Source: an uncultured Alphaproteobacteria bacterium (GTDB lineage Bacteria > Pseudomonadota > Alphaproteobacteria > VGEJ01). From it: 64,000 nucleotides of DNA. The position numbers were made by a program, and so were the translations under genes. Below are positions 10,098 through 19,627 of the stretch, in pieces. The notes beneath the pieces were generated by a model, which saw only the letters and a program-made list of their open reading frames with translations, ran no database searches and was not told the origin of the DNA. The first letter of the stretch is position 1; every line of letters begins with the position of its first letter. The stretch spans positions 41,417-105,416 of the forward strand of contig CAJWJK010000006.1 of NCBI GenBank assembly GCA_913041535.1. Reading direction: 5' to 3'.

Positions 10098-10317
10098 AAC
10101 TATTAGCCTAACACGCTATAGAAAATTCGCATGTACTCCAACCTGGCTTATCAATAAAATGTGGTGGAAAACTATCAATCGACAGAGTCTGGCTTATTTC
10201 TGCCGAGTAACTACCACTGCAGTACAACATATAGCTTTCTCCACCATTTATGGCACAAGATTAGGCTGGGGATAACTTTTATCTTATAGCTGTGAAGATC
10301 GGGGAAAGTTCTATCAT

Positions 10318-11544
10318 TCACGCTGCGTGAGAGGTCTGCTTAGCATGAGAGCGTTCCCAGTCTACAATGTAATCGCGTGTAAGTGGGACAGCCGAAAGAG
10401 CCTTGGATAGCTGTAACTGAAAGACAACAATTCCCCCGTATCGGAAGTTAGCCTCACATCCAGCAAGATAAAATTCCCACATTCGACAGAACCGCGCATC
10501 GTAAATGGACTCGATCTTTTCCCTGTTTTTGTTAAAACGGCTGCGCCAGTCCTTTAACGTCTCCGCGTAATGTAACCGAAGGATCTCAATGTCTGTAACG
10601 TACAGGCGAGCTTGTTCAATGACAGGCAAAATCTCAGAGAGAGCAGGTACATAACCACCAGGAAAGATATACTTCCGCAGCCACGGGTTGGTAGAGCCTG
10701 GTCCATCGGCACGTCCAATGGTGTGAAGCAACATCACTCCATCATCGGTCATCAGGTCATAGACTTTAGAAAAGAATTCACGAAAATGCCCAACTCCTAC
10801 ATGTTCAAACATTCCCACAGATACTATCCGATTAAATTGGCCTTCTACGTCACGATAATCGCAAAGTTTAAAGCGAACTCTAGAGCTTGATCCGGCTTTA
10901 GAAGCTCGATCCTCACTAACTTTGTGCTGTTCGTTGGAAAGTGTAATACCCGTCACATCCGCTCCAGATACCTCAGAAAGGTATAGTGCAAGCCCCCCCC
11001 AGCCAGACCCTATATCTAGCACTCGGTTACTTGGTTCTAATAAGAGCTTTGCAGCGATGTGGCGTTTTTTATTATCCTGCGCCGTATCTAAGGAATCTTC
11101 TGGATTCTCATAATATGCACATGAATACTGACGATCACGGTCCAAAAACAGGTCGTAGAGCGTATCTGACAAATCGTAGTGGTGTGCAACATTCTGTTTT
11201 GCCGTCGAGATAGGATTGTACTGTGCTATACGTCGAGTCAGTAGACGCCAACGAGCGATCAACGCCTGTAACCAATGACCATGTCCCCAACCGAAGTTCA
11301 TAATGACAAGCTCTAGGAAGTCATATATGTCGCCGTTCTCGACCGTCAAATCACCATCCATAAACGCCTCACCAACGCGCAGGTGAGGATTAAAAAAAAG
11401 TTCGTAATTGAGTTTTGGATTATTTAAACGGACGATTACGTTGGGCCCAGGCTCTCCGCTTGCGGTATGCCTTCGCCCTTTGGAGTCAATTACGGTCAGG
11501 GAACCTTTCCGTATTACTGCTTGCAAGAGGTGATTTAGTAGCAT
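10318..11544 (-). CDS. cfa: Cyclopropane-fatty-acyl-phospholipid synthase family
   Basis: A SAM-dependent enzyme that adds a methylene bridge to unsaturated phospholipid acyl chains. Family marks are HHYDLS at 121-126, the SAM motif VLDIGSGWGG at 175-184 and a C-terminal region with FQLQLSK. Its length of 408 residues is usual. It sits between rplI and dnaB, where alphaproteobacteria often have nothing, and starts 3 bases from the rplI stop, so it is probably read with the ribosomal operon. An 8-base G run encodes the Gly-Gly of the SAM motif. Confidence 0.9.
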   Translation of the reverse strand: MLLNHLLQAVIRKGSLTVIDSKGRRHTASGEPGPNVIVRLNNPKLNYELFFNPHLRVGEAFMDGDLTVENGDIYDFLELVIMNFGWGHGHWLQALIARWRLLTRRIAQYNPISTAKQNVAHHYDLSDTLYDLFLDRDRQYSCAYYENPEDSLDTAQDNKKRHIAAKLLLEPSNRVLDIGSGWGGLALYLSEVSGADVTGITLSNEQHKVSEDRASKAGSSSRVRFKLCDYRDVEGQFNRIVSVGMFEHVGVGHFREFFSKVYDLMTDDGVMLLHTIGRADGPGSTNPWLRKYIFPGGYVPALSEILPVIEQARLYVTDIEILRLHYAETLKDWRSRFNKNREKIESIYDARFCRMWEFYLAGCEANFRYGGIVVFQLQLSKALSAVPLTRDYIVDWERSHAKQTSHAA

Positions 11545-11547
11545 GAA

Positions 11548-12183
11548 CTATGCCACCTCTGTACCCACAACGTCTTCCGATGAATCAGCTTTGGTTATTG
11601 TTTCAGTCACTTTCTCAACGTCACTGGGGAGGTCGGGATCAGGTGCGTTATCTGGATTATCAAAGAAGGCATCAGCATCAGAAAACTTGTCTGACTCCTC
11701 ACCCGCTGATGCAACGTCAACTTGGGACAATGCTTCTGCTTGAGATCTAGCAATGTTCAAAGTGACAGGAATGATCACTTCGGGATGCAGACGAACTCGA
11801 ACTTGGTGTAATCCTAGGGTTTTGATCGGTTGATTCAGAACAACCTGCCGTCTGTCCACGCTGCAGCCAGACTCGGTAATTGCATTTGCAATATCACGAG
11901 CTGTTACTGATCCGTAGAGCTGTCCTCCTTCGCTAGCTTGTCGCAGGACAATATAAGCCTGACCATCCAATTCATGGCCAACACTTTCAGCATCCTCTCG
12001 GCGTTCAAGATTGTGTGCTTCAAGCTGCATTCGACGATTTTCGTAATCTTCGATGTTACCTTGGGTTGCACGCAAAGCTTTACCTTGAGGTAACAAAAAA
12101 TTTCGTGCATAGCCGTTCTTTACGTGTACAACCTCGCCCATCCGCCCCAGACGTTCGATTCGTTCCAGCAATATGACTTCCAT
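11548..12183 (-). CDS. rplI: 50S ribosomal protein bL9
   Basis: bL9 begins [13 protein letters not shown] and shows the conserved N-terminal domain with [15 protein letters not shown]. The frame extends six codons upstream (to 12201), but the ATG at 12183 matches the family start and has AGAGG just ahead, so I chose it. After residue 150 comes a roughly 55-residue acidic, Asp/Glu/Ser-rich tail of low complexity, as seen in several alphaproteobacterial bL9 proteins. It is in the rpsF-rpsR-DUF2232-rplI operon. Confidence 0.94.
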   Translation of the reverse strand: MEVILLERIERLGRMGEVVHVKNGYARNFLLPQGKALRATQGNIEDYENRRMQLEAHNLERREDAESVGHELDGQAYIVLRQASEGGQLYGSVTARDIANAITESGCSVDRRQVVLNQPIKTLGLHQVRVRLHPEVIIPVTLNIARSQAEALSQVDVASAGEESDKFSDADAFFDNPDNAPDPDLPSDVEKVTETITKADSSEDVVGTEVA

Positions 12184-12197
12184 GTTACCTCTTACAT

Positions 12198-13154
12198 TCA
12201 ACCTAAAGGGTTGTTCGAGTGATTATTAAGAGACAGAGAACGCGCTCGGATACCAACCCACTGTTCTAAAGTTCCTAATGTTACAACAAACAGAGCTGCC
12301 CAGACTTCCAGCGATAACCAAGACAAGCCGACAACCACATAAACCAACCCCAACAGCAAGCCGCGCAACGGCCATGATCGGGATACCACGTGAATCACAG
12401 CCAAACCAAGAAAAAAATACGGTATACAGAATATTGCCGCAAGGCCAGTACCAATAAATCCAATCGTATTGGGCATAAGAGCAGCAGCGACAGATAGCGC
12501 CAACGGGATTACCAAATATGTCGACACAGTCATTTCAGAGAGGTTGGGAGATGGGCGAATATTTGCCCCGCAACGTACCAGAATACCTTGGGCAAGCACT
12601 GCATTTACAACAACCATGATAGCCCAGAGGGTGGATAATATCGCTGGGAAAGCGTAGGCCAAACTTTGGATAAATTGCTCTCCTTCCCTACCCGAAGGAT
12701 CATCCAACATAAATTCAGCACCGCGCCAAAGAAATTGTTCAATAGAATATATTATTCCAGGTTCCTCAATGGAAAGAAGAGTAGCGGCAATAATAAAATA
12801 CGTACATGCAAGGGCCACAATACTGACCAATGATCGGTCCTGGGGTTGCCATTTCGTTTCTTTTTCTGCATTCGTAAGAAATAAAGCTTGGCGAGTTATC
12901 GCAACTGCAGGAATAGCAATCGCCAGAAGGTGCACGATGCTGAACAAGAATCCATCTACGATTAGCACTATAAATATAGCAATCGCTGTAGCAAGAATGG
13001 CGCAAAAAAGACCCTTTGCAAGGCCGACTAGCATTAGTGGCAGAATAGAGAAGTAGGGCAGGGCGATTGCAATCAAGCCGAGTTTCCCAACACTGATAAA
13101 CAGTAGGGAACTCATCAATCCAGCCACCAAGGATAGCGTGAGATCTCTAGGCAT
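12198..13154 (-). CDS. DUF2232 family membrane protein
   Basis: A 318-residue protein with about eight hydrophobic segments, located between rpsR and rplI, the standard place for DUF2232 proteins in alphaproteobacteria. The family has no firm function; a role in envelope or transport is only assumed. It ends 15 bases before the rplI start and begins 27 bases after rpsR, so it is part of the ribosomal operon. Confidence 0.82.
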   Translation of the reverse strand: MPRDLTLSLVAGLMSSLLFISVGKLGLIAIALPYFSILPLMLVGLAKGLFCAILATAIAIFIVLIVDGFLFSIVHLLAIAIPAVAITRQALFLTNAEKETKWQPQDRSLVSIVALACTYFIIAATLLSIEEPGIIYSIEQFLWRGAEFMLDDPSGREGEQFIQSLAYAFPAILSTLWAIMVVVNAVLAQGILVRCGANIRPSPNLSEMTVSTYLVIPLALSVAAALMPNTIGFIGTGLAAIFCIPYFFLGLAVIHVVSRSWPLRGLLLGLVYVVVGLSWLSLEVWAALFVVTLGTLEQWVGIRARSLSLNNHSNNPLG

Positions 13155-13181
13155 GGGCTATAGCGCCCTTGCCGACATGTT

Positions 13182-13442
13182 TTATTTTACAACGTACGGC
13201 AGTAAGGCAAGTACGCGTGCTCGTTTCACCGCACGAGCTAACTTGCGCTGTTGCTTTGCCGAAACAGCGCTAATTCGGCTGGGAACAATCTTACCTCTCT
13301 CCGACACAAAACGCTGTAAAAGTTTAACATCCTTATAATCAATTTTTGGCGCCTTAGGCCCTGAAAGAGGACACGATTTCTTGCGCCGAAAGAAAGGGCG
13401 GCGACCAAACCCTACCGGTCTACGTTGATCTGAATCACTCAT
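13182..13442 (-). CDS. rpsR: 30S ribosomal protein bS18
   Basis: A small basic protein with the bS18 core ([19 protein letters not shown], and [20 protein letters not shown]). The frame is open 11 codons further upstream, but the ATG at 13442 overlaps the end of rpsF by 8 bases and gives the usual 86-residue length, so it is the likely start. bS18 pairs with bS6, whose gene lies immediately upstream. Confidence 0.95.
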   Translation of the reverse strand: MSDSDQRRPVGFGRRPFFRRKKSCPLSGPKAPKIDYKDVKLLQRFVSERGKIVPSRISAVSAKQQRKLARAVKRARVLALLPYVVK

Positions 13443-13986
13443 GTTCTTGCTCTTGCTCACCTTCTGCGTCATCACTAGAAGAATCTAGGGAAGGAGCAGG
13501 TATCTGTTGTTCTTGCTCACCTTCTGCGTCATCACTAGAAGAATCTAGGGAAGAAGCAGGTATCTGTTGCTCATCTTCAGCGCTGTCTTCAGAAACCGTA
13601 TCGGAGAAATCCCTTTCTGATTTCTGATCCTGACGTTCGCGCCTGGATTTTTCTTCTTTTGCGGACCGAGAGCTCGCCATAGGCGATGGTTTATCACTGA
13701 GTTGTTCCACTCGGATTACCAAATGGCGAATAATATCCTCATTTATCACCATATTTCTCTTGAGCTCTTCCAGAGCTTGTGGAGGAGCATCAATATTAAG
13801 AAGGATATAATGACCCTTACGGTTCTTCTTAATACGGTAAGCTAATGATCTTATCCCCCAGCTCTCTGAGTTTACTATCTGTCCACCGTTTTCAGACACA
13901 ATGCCAGACATTTGTTCAGTCACGTCATCAACGTACTGACTTGAGATATCTGGTCGAACGATAAACACACATTCGTAAAACGCCAC
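13435..13986 (-). CDS. rpsF: 30S ribosomal protein bS6 with duplicated acidic tail
   Basis: The bS6 fold occupies roughly residues 1-98, with [13 protein letters not shown] at the start and [13 protein letters not shown] in the middle. The remaining 85 residues are a charged tail. Its end holds two nearly identical 20-residue units ([21 protein letters not shown]) followed by QEHE. Acidic C-terminal extensions are known in alphaproteobacterial bS6, but this tandem duplication looks recent. It is the first gene of the operon; the stop overlaps rpsR. Confidence 0.95.
   Translation of the reverse strand: MAFYECVFIVRPDISSQYVDDVTEQMSGIVSENGGQIVNSESWGIRSLAYRIKKNRKGHYILLNIDAPPQALEELKRNMVINEDIIRHLVIRVEQLSDKPSPMASSRSAKEEKSRRERQDQKSERDFSDTVSEDSAEDEQQIPASSLDSSSDDAEGEQEQQIPAPSLDSSSDDAEGEQEQEHE
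13451..13570. repeat. 60-bp tandem duplication inside rpsF
   Basis: Bases 13451-13510 and 13511-13570 are two head-to-tail copies of a 60-base unit, differing at only two positions (offsets 44 and 60). Being a multiple of three, the unit keeps the rpsF frame and duplicates 20 residues of the acidic tail. Confidence 0.95.
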
Positions 13987-14049
13987 TAGTTCGTCTCCTT
14001 ACGGCTATTAATGCTTGAACCAATTTGACTGTTGATGGTCCAAAGCTGA

Positions 14050-14064
14050 GCCGGCATTGCCGGC
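14050..14064 (-). promoter_or_regulatory. GC-rich hairpin in the rpsF leader
   Basis: GCCGGC, ATT, GCCGGC can fold into a 6-bp stem with a 3-base loop in the 5' leader of rpsF mRNA. Leaders of rpsF in many bacteria carry a hairpin bound by the bS6:bS18 complex for autoregulation; position fits, but I could not match the details of that motif. It has no T tract, so it is not an obvious terminator. Confidence 0.3.
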
Positions 14065-14084
14065 AAGGAGTTATAATAGTTACA

Positions 14085-14112
14085 GTTATAACGAAACGGG
14101 CCGCGTGTGCAA
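14085..14112 (-). promoter_or_regulatory. Candidate sigma-70 promoter for rpsF operon
   Basis: Reading the minus strand, TTGCAC (14112-14107) and TATAAC (14090-14085) are separated by 16 bases, about 100 bases upstream of the rpsF start. This is pattern matching only. Confidence 0.4.
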
Positions 14113-14142
14113 GCAAGTCGAACATCTAAAATATTTGAATAC

Positions 14143-14171
14143 TTGACACCAGTTACCCGTATGGGAACATT
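14143..14171 (+). promoter_or_regulatory. Candidate promoter for the fab cluster
   Basis: A perfect TTGACA at 14143-14148 is followed after 17 bases by the weak AACATT (14166-14171), about 60 bases before fabD. The minus 10 box is poor, so confidence is low. Confidence 0.3.
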
Positions 14172-14229
14172 CCAGCTATCGTTGGAACGTTTTCTGTAAT
14201 CGTTACCTGCCACAAGTATTGAGGTAATT

Positions 14230-15168
14230 ATGCGAGCCTTTGTTTTTCCCGGCCAGGGTTCCCAACGTGTCGGTATGGGGCAAGAACTATCCCTCGCAAT
14301 CCCAGCCGCTAGGGAAGTTTTTGAAGAGGTAGATGAGGCGTTAAAGCAAAATCTTACTCGTATAATATTCAACGGACCTGAAGATGAATTAACCCTGACT
14401 GAGAACGCACAACCCGCTTTGTTAGCAGTTAGTATGGCAGTAGTTAGAGCTGTAGAGGCAGAAAGTGGAGTCGCAATTGGTGAACTAGGAGACTACGTAG
14501 CCGGACACTCGCTGGGTGAATATTCAGCATTGGCATCGGTCGGAGCATTAGGGGTGAGCGATGCGGCCCGATTATTGCAACTCCGAGGTGCATCTATGCA
14601 AAGGGCGGTGGCAGTGGGGGAGGGCGCTATGGCGGCCTTGATTGGTGTAAATATTGATATTGTTGAAAAGATTGTAAAGGACTCTGCTGGCAAAGATATT
14701 TGTAATATTGCAAATGACAATGGACCCGGACAGGTGGTCATTAGCGGCCATAGTGAGGCTGTGGAGAGGGCTATAAAGTTATCGATAGAACGCGGAGCAC
14801 GACGAGCAATTTTACTGCCAGTAAGCGCTCCTTTTCACTGTAGCCTTATGTCACCAGCGGCAGAGGAAATGATCGAGGCACTAGAGTCGGTAATAGTTTC
14901 GACGCCGGCAATTCCTCTTGTATCAAACGTTCACGCCAAGGACGAAAGTGAGCCAAGCGTCATTCGCACTAATCTTATCGAGCAGGTGACTTCAATGGTT
15001 CGTTGGCGCGAAAGCGTGCTATTTATGCGTAAAAAAGGGGTTTATAACCTTATTGAGATTGGTAGCGGCAATACTCTTAGTGGTATTAACCGCCGCATAG
15101 ATAGTGAGCTTACTGTTATGTCTGTTAGCACGCCAGAAATGATAGAGGAGTTCCTTAAGAAGCTATAG
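14230..15168 (+). CDS. fabD: Malonyl-CoA:ACP transacylase
   Basis: Transfers malonyl groups from CoA to ACP for fatty-acid elongation. The start MRAFVFPGQGSQ is typical, the nucleophile Ser94 lies in GHSLGE, and the partner His203 in SAPFHCSLM. Its length of 312 residues is normal. It is the first gene of the plus-strand fab cluster, divergent from rpsF across 243 bases. Confidence 0.95.
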   Translation: MRAFVFPGQGSQRVGMGQELSLAIPAAREVFEEVDEALKQNLTRIIFNGPEDELTLTENAQPALLAVSMAVVRAVEAESGVAIGELGDYVAGHSLGEYSALASVGALGVSDAARLLQLRGASMQRAVAVGEGAMAALIGVNIDIVEKIVKDSAGKDICNIANDNGPGQVVISGHSEAVERAIKLSIERGARRAILLPVSAPFHCSLMSPAAEEMIEALESVIVSTPAIPLVSNVHAKDESEPSVIRTNLIEQVTSMVRWRESVLFMRKKGVYNLIEIGSGNTLSGINRRIDSELTVMSVSTPEMIEEFLKKL

Positions 15169-15203
15169 TTAACAATTGTTTTACCAAGATATCGAGGATG
15201 AGA

Positions 15204-15941
15204 ATGTTTGATCTTTCTGGAAAATTTGCATTGTTAACCGGTGCTACTGGAGGACTCGGTATTGATATTGCGCGAGCACTCCATAACGCTGGAGCTGACG
15301 TTGCTATAACGGGAACACGTAAAGAGGCGCTCATTGAATTAGCCGCGGATCTTGGTAAGGGCGTTCATCCATTCCAATGTAATCTTTCTAGTAAAGAGGA
15401 CACGCTGTCCCTTGTTAAACAAGCGGATTCTGTTATGGGTCGCATCGATATACTTGTAAATAATGCAGGAGTTACAAGAGACCAGCTTGCAGTGCGACAG
15501 GGTGATGAGGATTGGGATAAGGTTATTGATACTAACCTTACTGCCGCTTTTAGGCTTTCGCGTGCCGTTTTACGCGGCATGATTCGCAGACGCTGGGGGC
15601 GGCTAATTAATGTTTCCTCTATAGTTGGTGTAACTGGTAATCCTGGTCAGGCCAATTATGCAGCCTCCAAAGCAGGACTCATAGGAATGTCAAAAGCCAT
15701 TGCTCAGGAGGTAGCTGCTCGCGGTATAACCGTAAACTGCATTGCACCAGGTTTTATTGCTACACCCATGACCGATGCTTTAGACGATGCGCAGAGAGAT
15801 TCTTTGTTAAGCCGAATACCATGTGGCAAATTGGGGCAGGCAAGTGATGTTTCGGCTGGAGTTGTTTATCTTGCAAGCGAAGACGCATCGTATATCACCG
15901 GTCATACTTTGCACATCAATGGTGGCATGGTGATGCCCTAA
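15204..15941 (+). CDS. fabG: 3-oxoacyl-ACP reductase FabG
   Basis: NADPH-dependent reductase of the fatty-acid cycle. TGATGGLG binds the cofactor; the catalytic Ser139, Tyr152 and Lys156 (YAASK) are present, and the C-terminus HINGGMVMP is typical of FabG. An ATG at 15198 is in frame, but GAGG at 15194-15197 is properly spaced only for the ATG at 15204, which also gives the family start MFDLSGK. It follows fabD by about 35 bases. Confidence 0.94.
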   Translation: MFDLSGKFALLTGATGGLGIDIARALHNAGADVAITGTRKEALIELAADLGKGVHPFQCNLSSKEDTLSLVKQADSVMGRIDILVNNAGVTRDQLAVRQGDEDWDKVIDTNLTAAFRLSRAVLRGMIRRRWGRLINVSSIVGVTGNPGQANYAASKAGLIGMSKAIAQEVAARGITVNCIAPGFIATPMTDALDDAQRDSLLSRIPCGKLGQASDVSAGVVYLASEDASYITGHTLHINGGMVMP

Positions 15942-15955
15942 CAAATGACGGACTT

Positions 15956-16816
15956 ATGTTAATTGGTGATGCACGCCTTTTTCGTATTCACGAAACGATG
16001 ATTCGGAACATCAAACCTGCTGAATTTTTCCCGAAGTACAATGCAAAGGTATTTCAGGCCCACATGGAAGACTTAGGCCCTCTACACTATGACAGGAGGC
16101 AAGATGCGCTGCTTCTCAGCATACATAGCTGGTTAGTTCGTACAGATCATCATCTGATATTGATCGACTCGTGCATTGGTAACGAAAAAGATCGTATGCC
16201 ACGCACTCATTGGCATCTACTCAATACTCCATTTCTCGATAACATGCGAACCTTTGGCGTGGAGCCAAGTGATATTGATTTCGTGATGTGTACGCATATG
16301 CATGCAGATCATATCGGCTGGAACACAGTGACCTCTGATGGCCGTTGGGTGCCTACATTTCCGAATGCACGTTACCTCTTCGGCAAAATTGAATATGACT
16401 ACTGGCTCAAAAACCCCTCCAAAGATAGAGTGCTTCGCAATGCTTTCGAAGATAGTGTTCTTCCAGTTGTGTCTTCTGGTCAAGCGGAGTTTATTGAAGA
16501 TGGCTTCGAGCTCGATGAGCAATGCATAATTCGTCTTCTGCCAGGACATACTCCTGGAAATTTAGCCGTTTTTATCAAATCTCAAGAAGCCGAGGTTGTG
16601 TTTTCTGGGGACATTGTGCACCACCCCGTACAGATTTATGAGCCAGATTGGAGTACTAGTGCCTGTACTGACCCTTGTTCTGCTGCTTCAAGCCGCTTTA
16701 AAGTATTAGATTATTGTGTCCAAAATGAAAGTTTACTTATTCCGGCACATTTCTGCCCGCCCCATGCTGGCTTTGTACGTAGGGTAGATGGTCACTTCGT
16801 TTTTGAATGGATTTGA
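15956..16816 (+). CDS. MBL-fold metallo-hydrolase (lactonase-like)
   Basis: A 286-residue metallo-beta-lactamase-fold protein with the dinuclear zinc motif HMHADH at 114-119, LPGHTPG near 195-202 and SGDIVHHP near 216-223. It resembles the AHL-lactonase/hydrolase branch of the superfamily; the substrate cannot be told. It lies between fabG and acpP, 14 bases after fabG, which interrupts the usual fabG-acpP adjacency. A role in acyl metabolism is suggested only by this position. Confidence 0.8.
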   Translation: MLIGDARLFRIHETMIRNIKPAEFFPKYNAKVFQAHMEDLGPLHYDRRQDALLLSIHSWLVRTDHHLILIDSCIGNEKDRMPRTHWHLLNTPFLDNMRTFGVEPSDIDFVMCTHMHADHIGWNTVTSDGRWVPTFPNARYLFGKIEYDYWLKNPSKDRVLRNAFEDSVLPVVSSGQAEFIEDGFELDEQCIIRLLPGHTPGNLAVFIKSQEAEVVFSGDIVHHPVQIYEPDWSTSACTDPCSAASSRFKVLDYCVQNESLLIPAHFCPPHAGFVRRVDGHFVFEWI

Positions 16817-16959
16817 CGGTTGATGCAATTGGCGTGTCTGGTCAAGATAAGTATATTGTGTTACATGCGGCATTCTGGCCATTCGAACTAAAGTCGGATA
16901 TTCATACCCCAAAGTGAGGGCAAGAAAACTACCGTAACAATGAACTCAAGGGACTTCTC

Positions 16960-17205
16960 ATGAGCGATAGTACTACCGCAGAGCGGGTAAAGAAAATTGT
17001 CATTGAGCACTTAGGTGTAGATCAAGATAAAGTTACAGAAACTTCGAGCTTTATTGATGACCTCGGTGCTGACAGCCTCGATACAGTCGAACTCGTTATG
17101 GCTTTTGAGGAGGAGTTTGGGTGCGAAATTCCAGACGAGGCCGCAGAAAATATTTCTACAGTGAAAGATGCTATTGGCTATATAGAACAGCATATTGGCC
17201 AATAA
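16960..17205 (+). CDS. acpP: Acyl carrier protein
   Basis: An 81-residue acidic protein with the phosphopantetheine attachment site Ser39 in [11 protein letters not shown]. It carries growing acyl chains for the Fab enzymes encoded on both sides. It is about 140 bases after the MBL gene and 91 bases before fabF. Confidence 0.97.
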   Translation: MSDSTTAERVKKIVIEHLGVDQDKVTETSSFIDDLGADSLDTVELVMAFEEEFGCEIPDEAAENISTVKDAIGYIEQHIGQ

Positions 17206-17296
17206 GCATTTTCTTTGGAAATCAGACGACGGGGTTTTCTGAGTTGGTCTATAAGGATTTGCGTCGATTTTTAATACCCTTAGTGGGTTGCAGATT

Positions 17297-18556
17297 ATGA
17301 AGCGTGTTGCAATCACTGGCATGGGGCTGATCAGTCCTCTCGGTTGCGGCGTGGGGATTACGTGGGAACGCCTGATACGGGGTGAGTCTGGCGCTGCGAA
17401 GATTAAAAACTTTGAAGTGTCCGACTTATCTACTCAGATAGCATGTCAAGTCCCTCGCGGCGACGGTTCCCATGACTTTCGGCCTGAAGATTATGTTTCA
17501 GTCAAGGACCGTAAGAAGATGGATGATTTTATCATCTACGGTATCGCAGCTGCAGTTGAAGCTGTAAATGATTCAGGATGGGTACCTCAATCTCGAAAAG
17601 AATCTACCCGTACTGGGGTGTTGATTGGTTCAGGAATTGGCGGCCTGCCTCTTATAGAAAAGGGATCAATACATGTGCATGAGAACGGGCCTCGGCACAT
17701 TAGCCCGTTTCTTATTCCGGCCAGCCTAATTAATCTTATATCTGGTCACGTTTCTATGCGCTTTAAGTTTCGAGGGCCGAATCATGCAGTTGTCACAGCA
17801 TGTTCCACTGGTGCTCATGCCATTGGGGACGCCTCTCGATTGATTCAATTTGGGGATGCCGATGTAATGCTGGCGGGAGGCGCAGAAGCAGCTATATGTC
17901 GACTAGGCGTAGCAGGTTTCGGTGCCGCCCGTGCGCTGTCTACCAATTTTAACGAGTCCCCCACCCTGGCGTCACGCCCTTGGGATCGTGATCGTGATGG
18001 TTTTGTCATGGGCGAGGGGGCAGGCGTCCTAGTTCTAGAAGAATTGGAACACGCAAAGCGACGAGGAGCAAAGATTTACGCAGAAGTTAAAGGATACGGC
18101 CTTTCAGGCGATGCATACCATATTACTGCGCCGGAACCGGATGGAGATGGGGCGTTAAGGTCGATGAAGTCTGCTCTGAAAAATGCTGGTCTGGATGTCT
18201 CCGAAATTGACTATATCAATGCCCACGGCACCTCAACTCCTCGCGGCGATGAAATTGAACACGGCGCGGTAAAGACACTGTTTGGGGACAATGCATACAA
18301 CCTTTGTATGTCCTCAACAAAATCAGCAATTGGTCATCTTCTTGGCGCCGCCGGAAGCGTAGAGGCAATTTTTGCGATACTCGCTATCCATCATGGTGTA
18401 GTCCCCCCCACACTTAATCTAGACAACCCCTCTGATGAATGCGATCTCGATCTGGTTCCTCATCAGGCTAAGGAATGTTCTGTACAAAATGTATTATCTA
18501 ACTCATTCGGTTTCGGGGGCACTAACGCTAGTCTGGTGTTTTCTCACCTCACCTAA
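17297..18556 (+). CDS. fabF: 3-oxoacyl-ACP synthase II (FabF)
   Basis: The condensing enzyme of elongation. The active-site Cys169 lies in TACSTGAHA, and the two histidines in NAHGTSTPRGD and KSAIGHLLGAAGS. The frame is open from a TTG at 17288, but the ATG at 17297 gives the standard start MKRVAITGMG. The next gene, mltG, starts immediately after the stop, so the two are likely co-expressed. Confidence 0.95.
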   Translation: MKRVAITGMGLISPLGCGVGITWERLIRGESGAAKIKNFEVSDLSTQIACQVPRGDGSHDFRPEDYVSVKDRKKMDDFIIYGIAAAVEAVNDSGWVPQSRKESTRTGVLIGSGIGGLPLIEKGSIHVHENGPRHISPFLIPASLINLISGHVSMRFKFRGPNHAVVTACSTGAHAIGDASRLIQFGDADVMLAGGAEAAICRLGVAGFGAARALSTNFNESPTLASRPWDRDRDGFVMGEGAGVLVLEELEHAKRRGAKIYAEVKGYGLSGDAYHITAPEPDGDGALRSMKSALKNAGLDVSEIDYINAHGTSTPRGDEIEHGAVKTLFGDNAYNLCMSSTKSAIGHLLGAAGSVEAIFAILAIHHGVVPPTLNLDNPSDECDLDLVPHQAKECSVQNVLSNSFGFGGTNASLVFSHLT

Positions 18557-19558
18557 ATGATGGTGGGCCCAAGGGCCATTGGTTGGGTTAGTGTAATAAT
18601 AGCGTGTGCTCTAGTTATAACGCTCATGCTGGTGGGGTGGATGAGCAGCGCGGTCTTACTGCCTGGCTCATCTGGCGACGACACGATTATCGTATTTCCT
18701 CACGGTAGCTCCATTGGTGATATTGCGCACACACTTGATGAAGCCAAGGTAATTCGTGAATCAAACGCTTTCATTATGTTGGCCCTCATAACAGGGAAAG
18801 CCAAAAAGCTTCGGGCAGGCGAGTATCTATTCACCCACAACACCACTGCGTATGAGGCCTTACGGAAGATCGCTCGAGGGGATGTATTTGTTCGGCGTCT
18901 CACGATAGCAGAAGGACTCTCTACTCGAGAAGTCATTGATAAGGTTTCAGCTGCCTATGGTTTAGATGGCAATGCGGGTAAGGCCTCGGAAGGGACATTA
19001 CTTCCAGAGACTTATTATTATACCTTTGGAGATAGCAGAAGTGCTCTAGTCGAACGCATGCGAGCCGACATGACTAACCTTTTGGATCAATTATGGCAGC
19101 AAAGGTCTACTGGATTACCTTTTTCATCCTCAGGAGAGGCGTTAATACTTGCCTCCATAGTTGAGAAAGAAACAGCAATAAGTGAGGAACGCGCACATAT
19201 TGCCGGAGTATTTATCAACCGATTAAGTAGAGGTATGAGACTTCAGTCGGATGTTACGGTGGCTTACGCTATTCGGAAAAATGGAGAGCTATTAGAGAGA
19301 AAATTGACTAGAGATGATCTGTCGTTTGAAAGCCCATACAACACGTACCTTATTAAAGGATTGCCGCCGTCACCAATCGCCAACCCTGGCCGCGCATCTA
19401 TTTCCGCAGTGCTTAACCCGTTAGAGACTGATGATCTGTATTTCGTCGCTGATGGCAAGGGAGGACATCGTTTTGCCAACACGCTCAAAGAACACAATAA
19501 TAATGTTCGTTTATATAGAATGGAACAGAGGTCTTCCTCATCCGGCAGCGTTAAATAG
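18557..19558 (+). CDS. mltG: Endolytic transglycosylase MltG
   Basis: A membrane-anchored peptidoglycan lytic enzyme thought to terminate glycan strands. One N-terminal membrane segment (about 9-33) is followed by the YceG-like domain; the catalytic Glu is in ASIVEKET (about residue 203) and the substrate-binding stretch RGMRLQSDVTVAYA follows. The start is adjacent to the fabF stop. mltG after fabF is the usual alphaproteobacterial order. Confidence 0.93.
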   Translation: MMVGPRAIGWVSVIIACALVITLMLVGWMSSAVLLPGSSGDDTIIVFPHGSSIGDIAHTLDEAKVIRESNAFIMLALITGKAKKLRAGEYLFTHNTTAYEALRKIARGDVFVRRLTIAEGLSTREVIDKVSAAYGLDGNAGKASEGTLLPETYYYTFGDSRSALVERMRADMTNLLDQLWQQRSTGLPFSSSGEALILASIVEKETAISEERAHIAGVFINRLSRGMRLQSDVTVAYAIRKNGELLERKLTRDDLSFESPYNTYLIKGLPPSPIANPGRASISAVLNPLETDDLYFVADGKGGHRFANTLKEHNNNVRLYRMEQRSSSSGSVK

Positions 19559-19627
19559 TAATGTTGGCGTAGGCTGTGATAATGGCAATTATTCTCATTT
19601 GACAATGATGTATGTTGGGAAAAAATA

